Positions 58,455 to 64,000 of a DNA stretch of 64,000 bases are shown piece after piece. The stretch's first letter is position 1. The number at the start of each line of letters is the position of its first letter. A model generated the notes under the pieces. It was not told the origin of the DNA. It did no database searches and saw only the letters and a program-made list of their open reading frames with translations. The translations under genes and the position numbers were made by a program. Source of the stretch: Fremontodendron californicum (taxonomy: Eukaryota > Streptophyta > Magnoliopsida > Malvales > Malvaceae); contig JAULJL010000032.1 in assembly GCA_030761205.1 (NCBI GenBank), positions 8,437,134 to 8,501,133 on the forward strand, read 5' to 3'.

Positions 58455-58800
58455 AAAAATGAACAAGTCTTTGGTAGTGATAGCTAAAGCTTCTGAAAGT
58501 GATACCCAGAATTTTTACAAATTTTAAATAGTGAGAAAGTCTTTGGTAGTGATAGCTGAAGTTTCTGGAGGAGATACCAAGAATTTTACAAATTTTAAAT
58601 AGTGAGAAAGTCTTCGGTGGTGATAGCTGAAGCTTCTGGAGGAGATACCTAGAATTTTACAAATTTTAAACAGTGAGAAAGTCTTCGGTAGTGATAGCAG
58701 AAACCTCTGTAAAGATATCTAGAGTTTTCAATTTTTTGAAAAATAAGCAAGTCTTTGTTGGTGATAGCCGAAGCTTCTGGAGGAGATACCCAGAATTTTA
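58455..58800 (+). repeat. 71 bp tandem repeat (block 2)
   Basis: Units near 58464, 58535, 58606, 58677 and 58748, spacing 71, same family as block 1. The period is not divisible by three and no long frame stays open, so it is noncoding. Confidence 0.9.
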
Positions 58801-59137
58801 AACACAACTGAGAACAAGGCAGGTTAAGATCCCGAGACCATCATCAAGGTCATTTTTTCTCTTGCAAATCGAACTCATGTCCTTAAGACGGGTCAAGCCT
58901 TGATTAGTCAGTGAACTCAATTTAAGGACAAAATCTTTTATTTACAGCTTTTCAAAACAAAAATGAAAAAAAAAAGACAAAATGAAAAAAAAATGAAAAA
59001 TGATGAAAAAGAAAAAATGGAAAAAAGAAAACTCCCTTTCCCTTCTCTTCACATGTGATTTCACTAACCGGACAAAATTAATGTTTGTTTATCTTTGCCT
59101 GATTCCTCACTCTCAGCAATAGCCAAAGAGCGGCAGC
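58801..59137 (+). other. I4 internal 3' end
   Basis: An A-rich stretch (58960-59030), then AGCCAAAGAGCGGCAGC directly before the 3' LTR, where a polypurine tract is expected. The purine run is interrupted, so the tract is weak. Confidence 0.55.
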
Positions 59138-62100
59138 TGTAGACACCTAATTTTGTCCTGACCACTAAAACTAGTATGTTTTCTTCTTAAAGTGTTGTTT
59201 TAGAATGCAAAAAGACTTTTCTCATCCTGCAGGTGGTACTCCGAGACTTAGTTTAAGAAAACAGACATAAAAAGTCAAACTTGAAAAAGTCAACCCCAAA
59301 AAGTCAACTACTGAAAAAGTAAACCCACTTTCAAAATCAAGATTTGAAGTTCAATTGAAAAATGGTGAAAGAATTTTGATAATTCGAGGTCTACATTGAA
59401 AGATATGGAGTTCGAAAATTGGGTTACGGAGATTCAGTAGAAAAAAACCCTAGTTCGGGAAATTTGGAGAAAAGTTCTTAAACGATGAAATGGGTCGGAA
59501 TCTAAGGTTCCAAATGAAAGATAAGCACTGACTACGGGTAATGGAGAAGGCATTTGGAGACAAAACTGAAGGAAAAGTCAATTTGGAAGAAAACCAAGAA
59601 TTAGGGTTTTTGGTGGATTTTGGTGAAATTGGAGAAAATTACAGAAATGGCCCGATTCGATAAAACTAAAGCCCCTAATTGATGAGGAATGAGTAAACAA
59701 GGATAGCCCAAGGCTTAGTTTGAAGTAATTTTGAGAGAAGAGCCGATTGGAGGAAAAACGGAAAAACGAGGAGATTCCCGATACTGAAAAGAGGAAAAAT
59801 CAAAACGGAAGGTAATTTGATCGTAAAAATTGGGTGTTCTCAGACCAGCTCCAATTCAATATATGACAAAGGTCCAAAAAAAGAAAATCTGAAAATCGAA
59901 CTTGTTTTGAGCAAAATCGGGCTTCGGAGGCAAAAGGGCAAAATTGGAAAATTTGGAAAAATAGCAAATGAACTCCAAAAATTTTCAGATCACATTCTTA
60001 AACCATTTTGAAGATATTGGCCAAAGAAAATCCGGATTCGGAGTTCGTTTGCAAAATGGCCAAACCTCGGGTCCCCTATGTAGAAATTCAAGAAGATAAA
60101 TCTCGAAAAAATACCAAATGAGCTCCAAAAATTCTGAAAATTTTCAGATCTCATTATTAAATTATTTGAAAGAGATTGACGAAATAAAATCTGGATTCGG
60201 AGTTCGTTTGCAAAATGGCCAAATCCCAAGCCCACTATGTAGTTATTAAAGTAGATAAATCCAAAAAAAAATAGCAAATGAGCTCCAAAAATTATGAAAA
60301 CGTCCAGATCACACTTTTAAATTATTTGGAAGAGATTGGTGAAGAAAAATCTGGATTAGGAGCTCGTTTAGAAAATGGTAAAAATTCTGGTGCACAAAGG
60401 GGCAATTTTGGAAGAAAAATTCGAAAAAATAGTAAATGGGCTCCAAAAATTATGAAAACTTCCAGAATTTAATTTTTATTATTTAAGAAGTATTAAAAAA
60501 AATTTGAATTTGGAGTCCTTTGCTATTTAATTTGGTTTGGGGGTCAAAAAAGTCATTTCACCGAAGAAACCGAAGAAGGCCTTTAAAAAATTGGAGATTA
60601 GATTGGATTTTAAAAGGGCAATCAGCCAAGCCCATAATGGAGAGTGATTTTGCTGAGATTTTAGATTAAAGGGCCAAGAGTGAAGAGGAAGGTAGTTATT
60701 TTTCTTGATCAAGCCTTTGAAATTGTGACACATAGACCAATCGATGGCGAGGGATGATGTCATATTTATGGCATCCTATTTATGACATCTTCATGACATC
60801 ATATTTAGGAGCTGGTTATTCCAATCTAATGGTGAGATTTTACATAGAAAGCATCTTGAATTAAAGACCATTGGATTAAAATTGATAAGGAAAAAACTAC
60901 AACATTCTACACAATTCTTATAACATTTGGCCAAGCCTTTTTGGGGAGGGGAATTCAGATTTTTGCTGGAGCTTTAGGGACTGAATAAAGGCAGTAGCTA
61001 AGAAAAAAAAAGAGAAAAAAAGAAGGAAAAAGAGAGGAGAAAAAGAGAGAAGAAAAAAGAAAGGTTTGGCTTGCTACTTCTTGATTTGGAAAGCTAGAGC
61101 AAGGTAGCTATGTTCTTTCATGGTTTTCTCATACTTTGTTGACATGATTTGATATTTTGATTGTCATTTTATTCTCCTTTATGAAATAAACTTATTTTTT
61201 AAAATAAGTTCTAAGGAGCTTCTACTTTGTTTTTTTAAAAGAAATCAAGAAAATAAGTTTTTCTCTATTTTTCATCATGGTTGAATGAATCTCTTTTGTT
61301 AAATGATTTTGTGTTTGATCTTGTTTATGTGATTTGTTGCGGTAGGTTAGCTTATTTGTGGTAGATTAGCTTGATTGTCATGGGTTAGCTTGATTGTGGT
61401 AGTTTAGCTATAGACCATGCCATGTGTTTGTGAAAATATCTAGCTATATTCATGCATTTGCATTATGATTGCTTAGTTTAGCATGTTTCCTTTTTAGTCT
61501 TGTATTTAGTATGCCATCTGTTTATGTTATTTCCATGCATTTTTTAGGTCTAGGTCTTATTTGTATTTCCATGCATTTCATGCATTTTAGACCTAAGTTG
61601 CATTAAATGCCATGCAAGTTCATCTTAGGTCTAGGCCATATTCTCTATGCCATGCATTTTTCATGTCATTTAGGTTTTAAATCATGCATTCAATTTGCTG
61701 TATAATCATGCATTTCATGTCATGCCACATGATTTATGACTTAGACCAATCAATGGTTCAAAGTCATGCTCATTTTGAGCATACTTGTGGAAAATTAAAG
61801 AGTTGTCAAATTGATTATACTACCTTTGTGATTTTTTTTACAAAGCCAAATTTTGCCTAACTTTTCAAAAGTGTTAGCTACTGTTTGTGAGTCCTTAGGA
61901 GAGTCTCTAACATTTTTATTTTTATTTTTAAATGATTTTATCAAAGGCAAAAAAATGTGTTTTAGCAAAATAGTTTTTTCACCCAATACTCATACTTTCC
62001 CGATTTTTTCGGGCAGTCATCTTTAATCAGAAAATTAATCCAATTTTTTCTCATGTAGTTTTACATGTCCTGAGTCTCCAATATTTTTTTAGATTTCTTT

Positions 62101-63753
62101 GAATTTTTAAAAGTAGGGTAAAAAATCGTGCTTTAAAACTGGACAGTAAAGGTAGAATTGAATTTGAAGGAAAATCATTTTTCTGTTTTGGTTTAGAGGG
62201 GGCTGATTAGGAAGTTTAGCTACTGACATAGGGTAGTTTCTAAGCCTTTTTAAACTCTAAAAATGATTTTTTAAATCTCAGGTTTAGTGTGGTCAAATCC
62301 GAAGTTTTAAACTTAGGAAATTAGAGCCATTTAAAAGGGTTTAGCTAAGTTTTTATTTTCAATCTAAGCTTTTCAAAATTGTTTTCAAACAATTACAAAG
62401 TATTTTAGTTTTAGAATATTTAATTTGATATATTTTCCTAAGGTAGCCGGATATCTTTTTAGATATACGGATTTTCTTAATTAAAGGAAAAAATACATTC
62501 TCATGCATTGCATTTTTCATATTCATGCATACTATATAATATGTGATTTTTGCTATTTTAATTTTCATAATGGGGTTATTGTTTTGATTTAAAATTTTGA
62601 TATTATATTAATTGTTATATGGTTTTGAATATTTCATGATATCTTATGCTTTTTATTTAGTTTTTTTTGTCATATTATTTAGCATATACTATGTTCATCC
62701 ATTACTATTTTTATTTTTATTTTCATGCATATTATATGTTAGCTTTATTTAATTTCATGTCATTTCATATCATTTAGATTATATGTCATATCATATATAT
62801 TTGTCATGTCAGTTAAATCATTTTATTCCATTTAGAATATATCATATGACTTAGGCTATTACATTTCATATAGAATATATCATGTTACCTAGGTCATTTC
62901 ATTTCATTTAGAATATATCATATAACTTAGGATATTTCATTTCATTTAGAATATGCTAAGACATTTAAATTATATCATACCATTTAGGTTGCATTATATT
63001 ATCTAGATGTTTGCTATGTCATTTTATTTATGTCACACATATTCATATTCATATATATTTTTAAATGTTTTGAAAAAGGTAATGATTTTCAATAAAATAA
63101 AGATATTCCCTAGTTAAAATAATTAATGAGTTCTCTACCGGATTTACTAGGGAGGATATCATCAATTATCATTTATAATGGAATATCTTCTTTAAAACGA
63201 GAATGGTTCGAAAATTTTTCCAAAATAATAAAAATTTTATATTTTGCCACGTTTGTTGGGAAATATAGGAAAATTTTGAATTAATAAATTTCAGATAATT
63301 TTCAATTAAAAAATGGAATTATTTTTCTTTACATTGGGAATGAACTTGAAATACCAAATTAAAAATCGAATTTTTACCGAGACTTGAGATAACACACGAT
63401 TAATAAGGTACCGTTTTATACGAGCGTTGTAGGCGTGCTAACCCTTCCCCACACGTAATCGAGTCCCGAACATGCTTCTTTGATTTCTCTGGTATAAAAC
63501 ACAGACTTGAAATTGGTTTCAAAAAAAAGTTTTGATCAATTTTAAAATGTTTTATAAAATCGGTTTTAATAGGTGGCCAATCACACCTAGCTAAAAAAGA
63601 TTGGTGGCTACTCCATGTCTTTTTCAAGGTTATTTTCAAAACCTTCATTTTTCTGGAGGAATTAAGTCGACTTTTCCTCGGTTTTTTTTTAATGTCACGC
63701 TTAACGAATAATAAAGTCTTGCGATGAGACTTGTTATTTTTTAGGTTGCGACA
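59138..63753 (+). repeat. I4 3' LTR (4,616 bp)
   Basis: Counterpart of 39861-44497 with scattered substitutions and small indels (for example a short deletion near 59290 relative to 40010). It carries the same 159 bp array and GGTTAGCTTGATTG repeats. Confidence 0.93.
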
Positions 63754-63758
63754 GTTAA
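63754..63758 (+). repeat. I4 target-site duplication, right
   Basis: GTTAA; host integrase codons continue in frame after it. Confidence 0.92.
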
Positions 63759-63850
63759 TAGGTGCCTTGAGACCTATTTGCGATGTATGACTGGTGAGCA
63801 GCCTAAGAGGTGGGTGAAATAGCTCCCATTGGCTGAATGGTGGTACAATA
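63759..63850 (+). pseudogene. Element A integrase continuation
   Basis: Continues in frame from 39860 across GTTAA: NRCLETYLRCMTGEQPKRWV, then a stop where tryptophan would be expected, then LPLAEWWYN. This is the integrase core around and after the catalytic glutamate in Reina-like elements. It is cut at 63850 by I6. Confidence 0.9.
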
Positions 63851-64000
63851 TGATGGTAACTCAATTAAGAGTTGTAAACCCAAGTGCAGGTTATGTTCAA
63901 GTAATAAATTCTCGGGTGTCCGAGGTCGAACCACAGGGAAGCGTATTAATAAGTATAAGTTTATAAATATATAAGACAAAGAAAGTAAACAAGATATTAG
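63851..64000 (-). mobile_element. I6: start of another I3-family LTR (truncated by window end)
   Basis: From TGATGGTAACTC on, the sequence matches the I3 LTR (23592 onward) with about three differences in 150 bases. The orientation is inferred to be the same as I3 (minus), since the plus-strand end is the same. The expected duplication on the left is CAATA (63846-63850); the right side is outside the window. Confidence 0.88.

Larger units (their letters stand above)
39861..63753 (+). mobile_element. I4: Ogre/Tat-like Ty3/gypsy element, gag-only, 23.9 kb
   Basis: Bounded by a perfect GTTAA duplication (39856-39860 and 63754-63758) in element A's integrase. Its LTRs are about 4.6 kb (39861-44497 and 59138-63753), beginning TGTAGACACC and ending GGTTGCGACA. 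The primer-binding site is tRNA-Arg-like. The interior has a long leader, a broken gag, and over 4 kb of noncoding tandem repeats before the 3' LTR. No protease, RT or integrase is found. Its interior also carries the solo LTR I5. The two LTRs differ at several percent of sites in the parts I compared, so I4 is older than I2 and I3. Confidence 0.93.
11125..63850 (+). mobile_element. Element A: old Reina-like Ty3/gypsy element, host of all later insertions
   Basis: A degenerate plus-strand gypsy element whose own sequence is only about 5 kb but is spread over more than 52 kb. Its gag-pol is read in four pieces (11364-11868, 17846-18763, 37996-39860, 63759-63850), separated by I1, I2 and I4, and it is cut again at 63851 by I6. 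Removing I2 and I4 with one copy of each 5 bp duplication restores the frame. The integrase and RT resemble the Reina clade of chromoviruses. The 3' end lies outside the window. The outer coordinates include the inserted elements. Confidence 0.8.

Overview
This is a plant nuclear window, most likely from a eudicot with a repeat-rich genome. The evidence is one spliced Dof transcription-factor gene with consensus GT/AG intron borders, AT-rich intergenic DNA, and plant-type LINE, Reina, Tekay/Del, Athila and Ogre/Tat retrotransposons. Species cannot be read from the sequence. Only one ordinary host gene is supported: the two-exon Dof gene at 4125-5605 (+), resembling DOF5.6/HCA2. Its flanks hold AT-rich DNA, an AGCTCGAG-rich repeat, and a GC-richer patch that may be of organelle origin.

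From about 6.4 kb to the end the window is a transposon nest. An old LINE (about 6380-9915) carries a second, 5'-truncated LINE (7039-7468) bounded by a 16-18 bp target duplication. Next is a piece of an LTR element (9920-11124), then one old Ty3/gypsy element (Reina-like, 'element A'). Its gag-pol can be followed in four pieces: 11364-11868, 17846-18763, 37996-39860 and 63759-63850. The gaps are later insertions: I1 (11869 to about 17840), a Tekay/Del-like element with a 3.4 kb LTR that has lost its 3' end; I2 (18764-37990, minus), a pol-less Athila-like element with TSD ATAAC, itself interrupted by I3; I3 (23592-35491, minus), a complete Athila-like element with TSD GAGAC; I4 (39861-63753, plus), a 23.9 kb Ogre/Tat-like gag-only element with 4.6 kb LTRs and TSD GTTAA; I5 (45980-51876), a solo LTR inside I4 with TSD TCATG; and I6 (63851 to end), the start of another I3-family LTR. 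Four duplications are perfect 5-mers. Removing I2 and I4 restores the host reading frame at those two sites.

The most notable content is in I3. Its two 1,498 bp LTRs appear to differ at one position, and it has an uninterrupted 1,786-codon gag-pol. Downstream of pol, where Athila elements carry an env-like gene, it encodes two further intact same-strand ORFs: a 178-residue protein of unknown function with a four-cysteine cluster, and a 215-residue LOG-family protein (the cytokinin-activating phosphoribohydrolase family) that keeps the PGGxGTxxE motif and the preceding arginine. A young retrotransposon carrying an intact hormone-metabolism-type gene is the best candidate here for an undescribed system.

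Second is I5: its LTR contains a plus-strand, intron-free piece of a VPS8-like gene joined directly to the start of a HUA2/PWWP-like coding exon that ends at a splice donor. I2 and I3 share their promoter-side LTR end, 3' untranslated region, PBS and PPT, which fits an autonomous/non-autonomous pair. Their LTRs hold one, two or three copies of a 181 bp unit, and that copy difference alone accounts for the length difference between the two LTRs of I2.
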